DNA of 64,000 bases. Origin: Pseudomonas fluorescens. GTDB taxonomy: Bacteria > Pseudomonadota > Gammaproteobacteria > Pseudomonadales > Pseudomonadaceae. The stretch covers positions 303,403 through 367,402 of the forward strand of contig NZ_LVEJ01000018.1 of assembly GCF_001648775.1 (NCBI RefSeq). The letters run 5' to 3'. The notes under the pieces were generated by a model. That model had not been told where the DNA came from. It worked only from the letters and a program-made list of their open reading frames with translations, and searched no databases. The position numbers and the translations under genes are program-made. The number at the start of each line of letters is the position of its first letter. The stretch's first letter is position 1. This document shows positions 1 through 8,781 of this stretch, one piece after another.

Positions 1-1
1 C

Positions 2-757
2 ACCAAGTTCGTCGGCATCTACGGTGCCAAGGGCCTGGCGTACATCAAGGTCAACGAGCGCGCTGCCGGTGTTGATGGTCTGCAATCGCCGATCGTGAAG
101 AACATCCCGCTGGAAAACCTCAACGCCATTCTCGATCGCGTTGGCGCAGTCGATGGCGACATCGTGTTCTTCGGTGCCGACAAGGCCAAGATCGTCAGCG
201 AAGCCTTGGGCGCACTGCGCATCAAGCTCGGTCACGACCTCAAGCTGCTGACCTGCGAGTGGGCGCCAATGTGGGTCGTCGACTTCCCGATGTTCGAAGA
301 GAACGACGACGGCAGCTTCTCCGCACTGCACCACCCGTTCACCGCACCGAAGTGCACGCCGCAAGAGCTCGAAGCCAACCCGGCTGGCGCTCTGTCCCGC
401 GCGTACGACATGGTCCTGAACGGCACTGAGCTGGGTGGCGGTTCGATCCGTATCCACCGTAAAGAGATGCAACAGTCGGTATTCCGTCTGCTGGGTATCA
501 ACGAAGCGGAACAGGAAGAGAAGTTCGGCTTCCTGCTCGATGCGCTGAAGTACGGTGCACCGCCGCACGGTGGTCTGGCCTTCGGTCTGGACCGTCTGGT
601 GATGCTGATGACCGGCGCCCAGTCGATCCGTGAAGTGATTGCCTTCCCGAAAACCCAGAGTGCTGCCGACGTCATGACGCAAGCGCCGGGTGTGGTGGAT
701 GCCAAGGCATTGCGCGAGCTGCACATTCGTTTGCGCGAAACGCCAAAGGCTGAGTAA
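2..757 (+). CDS. aspS: Aspartyl-tRNA synthetase, C-terminal part
   Basis: Class II aminoacyl-tRNA synthetase that charges tRNA-Asp (tRNA-Asp/Asn in pseudomonads of this type). The gene is cut by the window's left edge; the first complete codon is at 2 and about 251 residues remain. Class II motif 3 is visible as GLAFGLDRLVMLM near the C-terminus, preceded by the GGGSIRIH stretch typical of bacterial AspRS. The remaining N-terminal part of the fragment belongs to the bacterial-type GAD insertion. It is followed by a terminator and then yebC, the usual Pseudomonas order aspS-yebC-ruvC. Identity is secure; the start lies outside the window. Confidence 0.97.
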   Translation, partial: TKFVGIYGAKGLAYIKVNERAAGVDGLQSPIVKNIPLENLNAILDRVGAVDGDIVFFGADKAKIVSEALGALRIKLGHDLKLLTCEWAPMWVVDFPMFEENDDGSFSALHHPFTAPKCTPQELEANPAGALSRAYDMVLNGTELGGGSIRIHRKEMQQSVFRLLGINEAEQEEKFGFLLDALKYGAPPHGGLAFGLDRLVMLMTGAQSIREVIAFPKTQSAADVMTQAPGVVDAKALRELHIRLRETPKAE

Positions 758-767
758 GACGGGCCTG

Positions 768-797
768 AAGGCGCATCTTCGGATGCGCCTTTTTTCT
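768..797 (+). terminator. Rho-independent terminator after aspS
   Basis: A 10-bp stem (AAGGCGCATC, UUCG tetraloop, GATGCGCCTT) is followed by a T-run. It begins 11 bases after the aspS stop codon and should separate aspS from yebC. Confidence 0.9.
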
Positions 798-886
798 TTC
801 TATAGAGAGCAGGTCGAGATTTTTTTGTTTGCTGGCCGCTGCATGAGCAGGGCGGGCAACGTTTCAAAGAGAATTCGGAGCGAGTT

Positions 887-1633
887 ATGGCAGGTCATTC
901 CAAGTGGGCGAACATCAAGCACCGCAAAGAACGTCAGGATGCCAAAAGAGGCAAGATCTTCACCAAGTGGATCCGTGAACTGACCGTTGCGGCCCGTCAG
1001 GGCGGCGGTGATCCGGGCTCCAACCCGCGTCTGCGTCTGGCCCTGGACAAGGCGTTGAGCGCGAACATGAGCCGCGACATCATCGACCGTGCCGTTGCGC
1101 GCGGCGCCGGTGCCACCGAAGCGGACAACGTTGAGGAGCTGACCTACGAAGGTTACGGCCCGGGTGGCGTGGCGGTGATGGTCGAATGCATGACCGACAA
1201 CCGCAACCGCACCGCAGCGGCTGTGCGCCACGCGTTCAGCAAGTGCGGTGGCAACCTCGGCACCGACGGTTCGGTGGCGTATCTGTTCGAGCGTAAAGGC
1301 CAGATCAGCTTCGCGCCGGGCGTCGATGAAGACGCGCTGACCGAAGCAGCACTGGAAGCCGATGCCGATGACGTGGTCAGCCACGAAGACGGTTCGATCG
1401 ACGTGTTTACTTCGTTCACCAGTTTCTACGCCGTGCGAAACGCGCTGGAAGCCGCTGGCTTCAAAGGTGATGACGCGGAAATCGTCATGCAGCCAACCAC
1501 CAGCGCCGAGCTGGATCTGGAAGGTGCGGAGAAGGTGCTCAAGCTGATCGACATGCTTGAGGATCTGGATGACGTGCAGAACGTCTACTCCAACGCGGAT
1601 ATTCCGGAAGACGTGGCCGCTCAGCTCGGTTAA
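887..1633 (+). CDS. yebC: YebC/PmpR family protein
   Basis: A 248-residue protein of the YebC/TACO1 family, opening with the family signature MAGHSKWANIKHRK. Family members are described as DNA-binding regulators (PmpR in P. aeruginosa represses the pqs quorum-sensing regulator gene) and more recently as factors that relieve ribosome stalling; the sequence does not say which role applies. Length and the acidic C-terminus are typical. An imperfect GGAG-like Shine-Dalgarno lies just ahead of the ATG. It stands alone between the aspS terminator and a REP doublet, upstream of ruvC. Confidence 0.95.
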   Translation: MAGHSKWANIKHRKERQDAKRGKIFTKWIRELTVAARQGGGDPGSNPRLRLALDKALSANMSRDIIDRAVARGAGATEADNVEELTYEGYGPGGVAVMVECMTDNRNRTAAAVRHAFSKCGGNLGTDGSVAYLFERKGQISFAPGVDEDALTEAALEADADDVVSHEDGSIDVFTSFTSFYAVRNALEAAGFKGDDAEIVMQPTTSAELDLEGAEKVLKLIDMLEDLDDVQNVYSNADIPEDVAAQLG

Positions 1634-1650
1634 GAGCGGCTAGGCTTCAA

Positions 1651-1740
1651 TGTGGGAGCGAGCCTGCTCGCGAATGCGGATTTTCAGGCAACATCGTTGC
1701 TGACGATAAAACCGCTTTCGCGAGCAGGCTCGCTCCCACA
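1651..1740. repeat. REP doublet (REPIN)
   Basis: Two inverted REP arms, TGTGGGAGCGAGCCTGCTCG at the left and its inverse at the right, enclose about 40 bases of variable sequence. It lies between yebC and ruvC and is the first of about nine such doublets in the window. Confidence 0.92.
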
Positions 1741-1791
1741 TTTGTTATGGGTTGGTTTGAAAATCGTGCTTTTACCGAATCTGCAGGCGTT

Positions 1792-2319
1792 ATGACTTTA
1801 ATTCTTGGTATCGACCCCGGTTCGCGCATTACCGGTTACGGGATTGTTCGCGATACCGGGCGTGGCGGCTGTATTTATGTGGCTTCGGGCTGCATCCGTA
1901 CCGGTGCGGGTGAGTTGCACGAACGTTTGCAAATCGTTTATCGCGGTGTTCGCGAAATCATTCAGACTTACGGCCCGGTGACCATGGGCATCGAAAAGGT
2001 CTTCATGGCGAAAAACGCCGATTCGGCGTTGAAGCTTGGCCAGGCCCGCGGCGCTGCGATTGTTGCCGGTGCCGAAGAGTGCCTGGAAATCGCCGAGTAC
2101 ACGGCCACTCAGGTCAAACAGGCGGTTGTGGGCACAGGCGCCGCCAATAAAGAACAAGTGCAGATGATGGTCATGCACATGCTCAAGCTCACCAGCAAAC
2201 CGCAAATCGATGCCTCGGACGCCCTCGCAATTGCCATTTGTCACGCGCATACACGTTCCAGTCTGCTGCCGCACGGCTTGGGAACGGCACGCAGTCGTGG
2301 CGGGCGCCTGCGTCTCTGA
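1792..2319 (+). CDS. ruvC: Holliday junction endodeoxyribonuclease RuvC
   Basis: Resolves Holliday junctions in recombinational repair together with RuvAB. The 175-residue product starts MTLILGIDPGSRITGYG, which holds the first catalytic Asp (Asp7) of the RNase H-like fold; the later acidic residues are seen in GIEKVF and in IDASDALAIAICH near the C-terminus. An upstream in-frame ATG at 1747 would add 15 residues not seen in RuvC proteins and would start almost inside the REP doublet, so 1792 is preferred. Followed by ruvA and ruvB on the same strand. Confidence 0.96.
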   Translation: MTLILGIDPGSRITGYGIVRDTGRGGCIYVASGCIRTGAGELHERLQIVYRGVREIIQTYGPVTMGIEKVFMAKNADSALKLGQARGAAIVAGAEECLEIAEYTATQVKQAVVGTGAANKEQVQMMVMHMLKLTSKPQIDASDALAIAICHAHTRSSLLPHGLGTARSRGGRLRL

Positions 2320-2433
2320 TAGCATCAGCATCAATTTTCCTGAAAGCGGATTCCTGCGCCTGAGTCGTCGGCCCGAGATTCGCCTTTCGACAGTCGCCAG
2401 CCCACGGTTGGCCAACGCTCAAGGATCTGAAAC

Positions 2434-3042
2434 GTGATTGGACGCTTGCGCGGCACCCTGGCTGAGAAACAGCCGCCGCACCTGATTCTGGATGTAAACG
2501 GCCTCGGGTATGAGCTGGAAGTGCCCATGACCACCCTTTATCGTCTGCCGTCGGTCGGTGAACCGCTGACCCTGCACACCCATTTGGTCGTACGCGAAGA
2601 CGCGCAGTTACTCTATGGTTTTGCCGGCAAGCGTGAGCGAGATTTTTTTCGCGAGTTGATCCGTCTCAATGGTGTCGGGCCCAAATTGGCCCTGGCCTTG
2701 ATGTCGAGCCTGGAGGTCGACGAACTGATCCGCTGCGTACAGTCGCAAGACACCTCGGCGCTGACCAAGGTGCCGGGCGTCGGCAAGAAAACTGCCGAGC
2801 GTTTGCTGGTCGAACTCAAAGACCGTTTCAAGGCCTGGGAAACCTCGCCGGCCATGTTCGCGCTGGTGCCGAATCAGCCGGACGGCCCGGCGCCGGTCAA
2901 CACCGCCGAGAACGACGCGGTCAGCGCGCTGATTTCCCTGGGTTACAAGCCGCAGGAAGCGAGCAAGGCGATTACCGCCATCAAGGACAAGAATTTGAGC
3001 AGTGAAGACCTGATCCGCCGTGCCCTGAAGGGAATGATTTAA
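2434..3042 (+). CDS. ruvA: Holliday junction branch migration protein RuvA
   Basis: Tetrameric DNA-binding subunit that holds the Holliday junction and loads the RuvB motor. The 202-residue protein begins MIGRLRGTL (GTG start) with an OB-fold domain, then two helix-hairpin-helix motifs (LNGVGPKLAL and VPGVGKKTAERLL, about residues 70-120), then a flexible linker and the small C-terminal domain that contacts RuvB. A 114-base gap separates it from ruvC. Its TAA stop directly abuts the GTG of ruvB, indicating translational coupling. Confidence 0.97.
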   Translation: MIGRLRGTLAEKQPPHLILDVNGLGYELEVPMTTLYRLPSVGEPLTLHTHLVVREDAQLLYGFAGKRERDFFRELIRLNGVGPKLALALMSSLEVDELIRCVQSQDTSALTKVPGVGKKTAERLLVELKDRFKAWETSPAMFALVPNQPDGPAPVNTAENDAVSALISLGYKPQEASKAITAIKDKNLSSEDLIRRALKGMI

Positions 3043-4104
3043 GTGATTGAAGCTGATCGTCTGATCACCGCCGCGCACAGTCCGCGCGAGCGCGAAGAAG
3101 TCCAGGATCGGGCCATTCGCCCGGTCAGTCTCGCCGACTACATTGGCCAGCCAACCGTGCGCGAGCAGATGGAACTGTTCATTCAGGCTGCCCGTGGCCG
3201 TAACGAATCTCTCGATCACACGCTGATCTTTGGCCCGCCGGGTCTGGGTAAAACCACCCTGGCCAATATCATTGCCCAGGAAATGGGCGTGTCGATCAAG
3301 AGCACTTCCGGCCCGGTGCTGGAACGCCCGGGTGATCTGGCGGCGCTGCTGACCAACCTTGAACCGCACGATGTGCTGTTTATCGACGAAATCCATCGTC
3401 TGTCGCCGATCGTTGAAGAAGTGCTGTACCCGGCGATGGAAGATTTCCAGCTCGACATCATGATTGGCGAAGGGCCGGCAGCGCGCTCGATCAAGCTTGA
3501 TCTGCCGCCGTTCACGCTGGTCGGCGCCACGACTCGCGCCGGCATGCTGACCAATCCCTTGCGTGACCGCTTCGGTATCGTTCAGCGTCTTGAGTTCTAT
3601 AGCACGGCCGATCTGGCGACGATTGTCAGCCGTTCGGCAGCCATTCTCGGCTTGCCGCTGGATCCGGAAGGTTCTTTCGAGATCGCCCGTCGCGCCCGTG
3701 GCACGCCGCGAATCGCCAACCGCCTGCTGCGCCGGGTGCGTGACTTCGCCGAAGTGCGCGCCAAGGGCCACATCACCAAAGCGGTGGCGGATCTGGCGTT
3801 GAACCTGCTGGACGTCGACGAGCACGGTTTCGATCATCAGGACCGGCGCCTGTTGCTGACCATGATCGAGAAGTTCGATGGCGGTCCGGTCGGGATCGAC
3901 AGCCTCGCCGCTGCGATCAGTGAGGAGCGCCACACGATTGAAGATGTGCTGGAGCCGTATCTGATTCAACAGGGTTACATCATGCGCACGCCACGGGGCA
4001 GGGTGGTGACGCGGCATGCGTATCTGCACTTCGGTTTAAACATTCCGTCACGAATGGGCGAAATGCCCGTGGCAGATGAGTTTCTCGATGCCGTGGACGA
4101 CTAA
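3043..4104 (+). CDS. ruvB: Holliday junction branch migration ATPase RuvB
   Basis: AAA+ hexameric motor driving branch migration. The 353-residue protein shows the Walker A GPPGLGKTT (about residues 64-72), Walker B with DEIHR, sensor 1 GATTRAG, arginine finger region and a C-terminal winged-helix domain (RGRVVTRHAY). The GTG start abuts the ruvA stop codon. A hairpin with a short T-run follows 31 bases downstream, closing the ruv transcript before the tol operon. Confidence 0.98.
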   Translation: MIEADRLITAAHSPREREEVQDRAIRPVSLADYIGQPTVREQMELFIQAARGRNESLDHTLIFGPPGLGKTTLANIIAQEMGVSIKSTSGPVLERPGDLAALLTNLEPHDVLFIDEIHRLSPIVEEVLYPAMEDFQLDIMIGEGPAARSIKLDLPPFTLVGATTRAGMLTNPLRDRFGIVQRLEFYSTADLATIVSRSAAILGLPLDPEGSFEIARRARGTPRIANRLLRRVRDFAEVRAKGHITKAVADLALNLLDVDEHGFDHQDRRLLLTMIEKFDGGPVGIDSLAAAISEERHTIEDVLEPYLIQQGYIMRTPRGRVVTRHAYLHFGLNIPSRMGEMPVADEFLDAVDD

Positions 4105-4135
4105 TACACATTTGTTGTCGATTTATTCAGGGTTT

Positions 4136-4159
4136 GTACTGTCAGAGGACGGTACTTTT
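4136..4159 (+). terminator. Probable terminator after ruvB
   Basis: GTACTGTC, AGAG loop, GACGGTAC (8 bp with one G-U pair) is followed by TTTT only. The T-run is short, so termination may be partial. Confidence 0.55.
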
Positions 4160-4231
4160 GCAGTAATGCCCCGAAACCATGAAAAACAGTTGCCTGGCCG
4201 GATTGGCAACCTGAGGAGTAAGCACTAGAGT

Positions 4232-4699
4232 ATGCGCGCGCAAAACGGGCTTGAGCCGTTCGCACATCGTTGTCGCGTTTATTACGAGGACACCGATGCG
4301 GGCGGCATCGTGTATTACGTTAATTACCTCAAGTTTATGGAACGGGCTCGAACCGAGCGGCTCCGCGAGCTGGGCTTTGCCCAATCGCAGCTTGCCGGGG
4401 AGGATCTGTTGTTTGTCGTGCATTCCAGCGAAGCGCGTTACCACGCGCCGGCGCGACTGGACGACGAACTGCTGGTAAGCGCTGAAGTAATCGAATTGAA
4501 CCGTGCCAGCCTGCGCTTTAAACAGCAGGTCAGGCGGGCTACGGATAATGTGCTGCTCTGCGAGGGGCAGTTTTTGGTGGCCTGTGTGCGCACTAACAGT
4601 TTGAAACCCCGGGCCCTTCCCGAAGATCTGCGTGCGGCCTTCGCCGACGCGGTCGGCCCGGGTACACACTCAAAGCAGGAGATAAAGCGTGGAAGCTAA
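4232..4699 (+). CDS. ybgC: Tol-Pal system-associated acyl-CoA thioesterase YbgC
   Basis: Hot-dog-fold thioesterase, first gene of the tol-pal cluster in most proteobacteria. The 155-residue sequence shows the family signature YYEDTDAGGIVYYVNYLKFMERART, with the catalytic Asp in DTD followed by Y-x-N-Y. The family hydrolyses acyl-CoA or acyl-ACP and associates with phospholipid-synthesis enzymes at the membrane; the physiological link to Tol-Pal is not settled. Its 3' end overlaps tolQ by 11 bases, so the two are probably translationally coupled. Confidence 0.96.
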   Translation: MRAQNGLEPFAHRCRVYYEDTDAGGIVYYVNYLKFMERARTERLRELGFAQSQLAGEDLLFVVHSSEARYHAPARLDDELLVSAEVIELNRASLRFKQQVRRATDNVLLCEGQFLVACVRTNSLKPRALPEDLRAAFADAVGPGTHSKQEIKRGS

Positions 4700-5384
4700 C
4701 GTCGTCGACCATTCCTCCATGTGGAGCCTGGTCAGCAATGCCAGCATCGTGGTGCAGTTGGTAATGTTGACTCTGGTGGCCGCATCGGTGACCTCATGGA
4801 TCATGATCTTTCAGCGCAGCAATCTGCTGCGCGCCGGTCGACGTGCCCTGGAGAGCTTCGAGGAGCGCTTCTGGTCGGGTATCGATCTGTCCAAACTGTA
4901 CCGTCAGGCCGGGAGCAACCCGGACCCTGATTCGGGCGTGGAGCAGATCTTCCGTGCCGGTTTCAAGGAATTCTCCCGTCTGCGTCAGCAGCCAGGTGTT
5001 GACCCTGAAGCGGTGATGGAAGGCGTGGCCCGTGCCATGCGCGTTGCCATCTCCCGCGAAGAAGAGAAGCTCGAGCAGAGCCTGCCGTTTCTCGCCACTG
5101 TCGGTTCGGTCAGCCCGTACATCGGCCTGTTCGGTACCGTATGGGGCATCATGAACTCCTTCCGTGGTCTGGCCAGCGCCCAGCAAGCCACCCTGGCCAC
5201 CGTGGCCCCGGGTATCGCCGAAGCCCTGATCGCCACCGCGATCGGCCTGTTCGCGGCAATCCCTGCGGTTATCGCTTACAACCGTTTTGCTGCCCGCAGC
5301 GAAACCTTGCTGGGCCGCTACTACACCTTCGCCGATGAATTCCAGGCGATCCTGCACCGCAAAGTGCACACCAGCGAAGAATAA
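4689..5384 (+). CDS. tolQ: Tol-Pal motor subunit TolQ
   Basis: Inner-membrane proton-channel subunit of the TolQRA motor, related to ExbB and MotA. The 231-residue product has a first membrane helix around residues 17-38 (SIVVQLVMLTLVAASVTSW), a cytoplasmic loop, and two further helices in the C-terminal half (TVGSVSPYIGLFGTVWGIM and the LIATAIGLFAAIPAVIAYN stretch). The GTG start lies inside the end of ybgC. tolR follows after 14 bases. Confidence 0.97.
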   Translation: MEANVVDHSSMWSLVSNASIVVQLVMLTLVAASVTSWIMIFQRSNLLRAGRRALESFEERFWSGIDLSKLYRQAGSNPDPDSGVEQIFRAGFKEFSRLRQQPGVDPEAVMEGVARAMRVAISREEEKLEQSLPFLATVGSVSPYIGLFGTVWGIMNSFRGLASAQQATLATVAPGIAEALIATAIGLFAAIPAVIAYNRFAARSETLLGRYYTFADEFQAILHRKVHTSEE

Positions 5385-5398
5385 GCAGGTAATTTCCA

Positions 5399-5860
5399 AT
5401 GGCTTTAATCGCTCGAGCTCGCAAAAAGCGCAAGCCGGTCGCCGAGATGAACGTGGTGCCCTACATCGACGTGATGTTGGTGCTGCTGGTGATCTTCATG
5501 GTGACCGCGCCGATGCTCAATCAGGGCGTGAAAGTTGATCTGCCCAAGGTTTCCAGCGAAGCCTTGCCGCAGGACAACAACACGCAAGTCCTGACCATTT
5601 CGATCAAGGCTGACAAGACCTACTACTGGAACCTTGGCAGCGAAGTCGATACCGAGAAGCAACAGGACAGGGCCATGACCCTGCCGCAAATGACCGACGC
5701 GGTGACCAAGATCATTCGTGCCGGCACTGAAGGCGGCAAGCGTACCCAGGTCTTCATCCGCGGTGACAAGACCGTCGATTATGGTTCCGTCATGGGCGCC
5801 ATGGGCGGGTTGCAGAAAGCCGGGGTCGGTAATGTTGGTTTGATTACCGAGGCCCCCTGA
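5399..5860 (+). CDS. tolR: Tol-Pal system protein TolR
   Basis: Inner-membrane ExbD-like partner of TolQ. The 153-residue protein has one N-terminal membrane helix (YIDVMLVLLVIFMVTAPML, about residues 21-39) that contains the essential protonatable Asp of the family (in YIDVML), and a periplasmic C-terminal domain. The last base of its TGA is the first base of the tolA ATG, implying coupled translation. Confidence 0.97.
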   Translation: MALIARARKKRKPVAEMNVVPYIDVMLVLLVIFMVTAPMLNQGVKVDLPKVSSEALPQDNNTQVLTISIKADKTYYWNLGSEVDTEKQQDRAMTLPQMTDAVTKIIRAGTEGGKRTQVFIRGDKTVDYGSVMGAMGGLQKAGVGNVGLITEAP

Positions 5861-6927
5861 TGCAGCAACAGCGAGAGCCGTCCGCCTCGGAAAGCTACTT
5901 CTGGCCTAGTGTTCTGGCAATTGTCCTGCACGTGCTGGTGTTCGGCATGCTGTTCGTCAGTTTTGCCTTCACACCAGAGTTGCCGCCGGCCAAGCCGATT
6001 GTCCAGGCGACCCTGTACCAACTGAAATCGAAAAGTCAGGCAACCACCCAGACCAATCAGAAGATTGCGGGTGAGGCGAAGAAATCCGCCGCGCGCCAGA
6101 CCGAAGTCGAGCAGATGGAACAGAAAAAGGTCGAGCAGGAAGAGATCAAGGCCGCTGCGGAACAAAAGAAAGAAGAAGCGGCTCAAAAAGCCGAGGAAGC
6201 CAAGAAGGCCGATGAGGCTAAAAAAGCGGATGAAGCTAAAAAGGCGGATGACGCCAAAAAAGCTGACGACGCGAAGAAAGCCGAAGCCAAGAAGGCCGAA
6301 GAGAAACAATTGGCTGATATAGCCAAGAAGAAGGCTGAAGAAGAGGCTAAGGAAGAAGCCAAAAAAGAGGCTGCTGAAGAAGCCAAGAAGAAGATCGTCG
6401 AAGACGCGAAGAAGAAAGCCGCCGAAGACGCCAAGAAGAAAGCTGAAGCTGAAGAGGCGAAGAAGAAAATAGCCGACGAAGCGAAGAAGAAAGCTGCTGC
6501 CGATGCTGCGAAGAAGAAAGCGCAGGATGCGGCACGTAAATCGACCGAAGACAAAAAGGCTCAGGCCTTGGCCGATCTGCTTTCCGACACGCCGCAGCGC
6601 CAGCAGGCCTTGGCCGATGAGCAGGGTGACGAAGTTGCGGGCAGTTTCGATGACCTGATTCGTGCGCGGGCTGCAGAAGGTTGGGCGCGTCCACCTTCGG
6701 CACGCAAAGGCATGACGGTCGTGCTGCAGATCGGCATGTTGCCGGACGGGACGGTGACCTCGGTCAGCGTGTCCAAGTCCAGTGGCGATGGTCCGTTCGA
6801 TGCGTCGGCAGTCGCGGCAGTCAAGAATATTGGACGTTTGACAGAAATGCAGGGAATGAAGCAGAGCGATTTCGCTCCGTATCGTTCATTCAAGATGACA
6901 TTCACACCTGAGGATCTAGCCTTGTGA
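5860..6927 (+). CDS. tolA: Cell envelope integrity protein TolA
   Basis: Links the TolQR motor to TolB/Pal in the outer membrane. The 355 residues split into an N-terminal membrane anchor (about residues 15-37), a long Lys/Ala/Glu-rich helical stalk (about 55-235) and a globular TonB-like C-terminal domain (about 250-355). The stalk contains five near-identical KKAD(E/D)A hexapeptides at about 6196-6290, an 18-bp tandem repeat at DNA level. The tolB GTG start overlaps the tolA TGA. Confidence 0.96.
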   Translation: MQQQREPSASESYFWPSVLAIVLHVLVFGMLFVSFAFTPELPPAKPIVQATLYQLKSKSQATTQTNQKIAGEAKKSAARQTEVEQMEQKKVEQEEIKAAAEQKKEEAAQKAEEAKKADEAKKADEAKKADDAKKADDAKKAEAKKAEEKQLADIAKKKAEEEAKEEAKKEAAEEAKKKIVEDAKKKAAEDAKKKAEAEEAKKKIADEAKKKAAADAAKKKAQDAARKSTEDKKAQALADLLSDTPQRQQALADEQGDEVAGSFDDLIRARAAEGWARPPSARKGMTVVLQIGMLPDGTVTSVSVSKSSGDGPFDASAVAAVKNIGRLTEMQGMKQSDFAPYRSFKMTFTPEDLAL

Positions 6928-8225
6928 GAAACCTTCTTCGAGGAATGCTGGTCGTGATCTGCTGCATGGCAGGGATCGCGATGGCTGATGAAAAGAATAT
7001 TCTGGTCACCAGCGGCAGCGATCGGGCTACCCCGATCGCCGTCGTACCGTTCGGTATGCAGGGCGGTGCCGTGCTGCCGGACGACATGGCTGAAATCATT
7101 GGTAACGATTTGCGCAATTCGGGCTACTACTCGCCGATTCCAAAGCAAAACATGATCAGCCAGCCAAGCCAGCCGAGCGAAATCATCTTCCGCGACTGGA
7201 AGGCGGTAGGTGCCCAGTACATGATGGTCGGCAGCATTGCTCCAGCAGGCGGTCGTCTGCAGGTGCAGTGGGCACTGTTCAATGTGGCCACCGAACAGAA
7301 AGTGGCTGACGGCAGTGTTTCCGGTACCACCGAGCAACTGCGCGACATGGCGCACTTCATCTCCGATCAGTCGTTCCAGAAACTGACCGGTATCGAAGGT
7401 GCGTTTTCGACTCGCCTCCTGTACGTGACGGCTGAACGCTTCTCCGAGAAGAACACCCGTTACACCCTGCAGCGTTCGGACTACGACGGTGCTCGCGCAG
7501 TGACGCTGTTGCAATCGCGTGAACCCATTCTGTCGCCGCGTTTCGCACCGGACGGCAAGCGCATTGCCTACGTGTCGTTCGAGCAGAAGCGTCCGCGTAT
7601 CTTCATGCAGAACATCGACACCGGTCGCCGCGAGCAGATCACCAATTTCGAAGGCCTGAACGGTGCACCAGCCTGGTCGCCGAATGGCGATCGCCTGGCG
7701 TTCGTGCTGTCGAAAGACGGTAACCCGGACATCTACGTGATGAACCTGGCTTCGCGTCAGATCACTCGCGTGACCGCAGGTCCTGGTATCAACACCGAAC
7801 CGTACTGGGGCAAGGATGGTTCGACCATCTACTTCACCTCGGACCGCGGCGGCAAGCCACAGATCTATAAAACCAGCGCCAGTGGCGGCGGTGCCGAGCG
7901 TGTGACCTTTATCGGTAACTACAACGCCAACCCGAAACTGTCGGCGGATGAAAAGACTTTGGTGATGATCCATCGTCAAGATGGCTTCACCAATTTCAAG
8001 GTGGCAGCTCAGGATCTGCAGCGAGGTAGTGTAAAGATCCTCACTGATAGCACTCTGGACGAGTCACCTACTGTTGCGCCCAACGGCACCATGGTAATCT
8101 ACGCCACCCGCCAGCAGGGCCGGGGAGTCTTGATGCTCGTGTCCATTAATGGACGCGTTAGGCTCCCGCTTCCTACCGCTCAAGGCGAAGTCAGAGAACC
8201 GTCCTGGTCCCCTTACCTGAAGTGA
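6924..8225 (+). CDS. tolB: Tol-Pal system beta propeller protein TolB
   Basis: Periplasmic protein that binds Pal and TolA. The 433-residue precursor begins with a Sec signal peptide ending near CCMAGIAMA-DEKN (about residue 21). The N-terminal domain is followed by a six-bladed propeller of TolB/PD40 repeats, seen as repeated SPRFAPDGKRIAYVS, APAWSPNGDRLAFVL and TEPYWGKDGSTIYFTS blocks. The GTG start overlaps the end of tolA by four bases. Confidence 0.97.
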   Translation: MRNLLRGMLVVICCMAGIAMADEKNILVTSGSDRATPIAVVPFGMQGGAVLPDDMAEIIGNDLRNSGYYSPIPKQNMISQPSQPSEIIFRDWKAVGAQYMMVGSIAPAGGRLQVQWALFNVATEQKVADGSVSGTTEQLRDMAHFISDQSFQKLTGIEGAFSTRLLYVTAERFSEKNTRYTLQRSDYDGARAVTLLQSREPILSPRFAPDGKRIAYVSFEQKRPRIFMQNIDTGRREQITNFEGLNGAPAWSPNGDRLAFVLSKDGNPDIYVMNLASRQITRVTAGPGINTEPYWGKDGSTIYFTSDRGGKPQIYKTSASGGGAERVTFIGNYNANPKLSADEKTLVMIHRQDGFTNFKVAAQDLQRGSVKILTDSTLDESPTVAPNGTMVIYATRQQGRGVLMLVSINGRVRLPLPTAQGEVREPSWSPYLK

Positions 8226-8277
8226 GCGGGCGCTACACGTTTTACTTAACACACTGGGGTTCATTAGGAGTTTCACG

Positions 8278-8775
8278 ATGGAAATGCTGAAGTTTGGTAA
8301 ATTTGCTGCGCTGGCTCTGGCCATGGCTGTAGCTGTAGGTTGCTCGTCCAAAGGCGGCGACAACGCCGGTGAAGGCGCTGTTGATCCAAACGCTGGTTAC
8401 GGCGCAAACACTGGTGCCGTTGACGGTTCCCTGAGCGAAGAAGCTGCTCTGCGCGCAATCACCACCTTCTACTTCGAATACGACAGCTCGGACCTGAAGC
8501 CAGAAGCCATGCGCGCTCTGGACGTTCACGCCAAAGACCTGAAAGCAAACGGCGCTCGCGTTGTTCTGGAAGGCAACACCGACGAACGTGGTACTCGTGA
8601 GTACAACATGGCACTGGGCGAGCGTCGTGCGAAAGCCGTTCAACGCTACCTGGTACTGCAAGGTGTTTCCCCAGCTCAGCTGGAACTGGTTTCCTACGGC
8701 GAAGAGCGTCCAGTTGCTACCGGCAACGACGAGCAGTCCTGGGCTCAAAACCGTCGCGTCGAACTGCGTAAGTAA
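8278..8775 (+). CDS. oprL: Peptidoglycan-associated lipoprotein Pal (OprL)
   Basis: Outer-membrane lipoprotein that binds peptidoglycan and TolB. The 165-residue precursor has a lipoprotein signal peptide with lipidated Cys22 (AVGC-SSKGG), a short linker, and a C-terminal OmpA-like domain with the peptidoglycan-binding NTDERGTREYNMALGERRA stretch. An AGGAG Shine-Dalgarno is well placed ahead of the ATG. It lies 52 bases after tolB and 6 bases before cpoB. Confidence 0.97.
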   Translation: MEMLKFGKFAALALAMAVAVGCSSKGGDNAGEGAVDPNAGYGANTGAVDGSLSEEAALRAITTFYFEYDSSDLKPEAMRALDVHAKDLKANGARVVLEGNTDERGTREYNMALGERRAKAVQRYLVLQGVSPAQLELVSYGEERPVATGNDEQSWAQNRRVELRK

Positions 8776-8781
8776 TTCGAT

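Noticed and set aside
1747..1791. Upstream ATG start for ruvC
   Set aside because: It adds 15 residues absent from RuvC proteins and starts seven bases after a REP doublet; MTLILGIDPGS is the conserved N-terminus.
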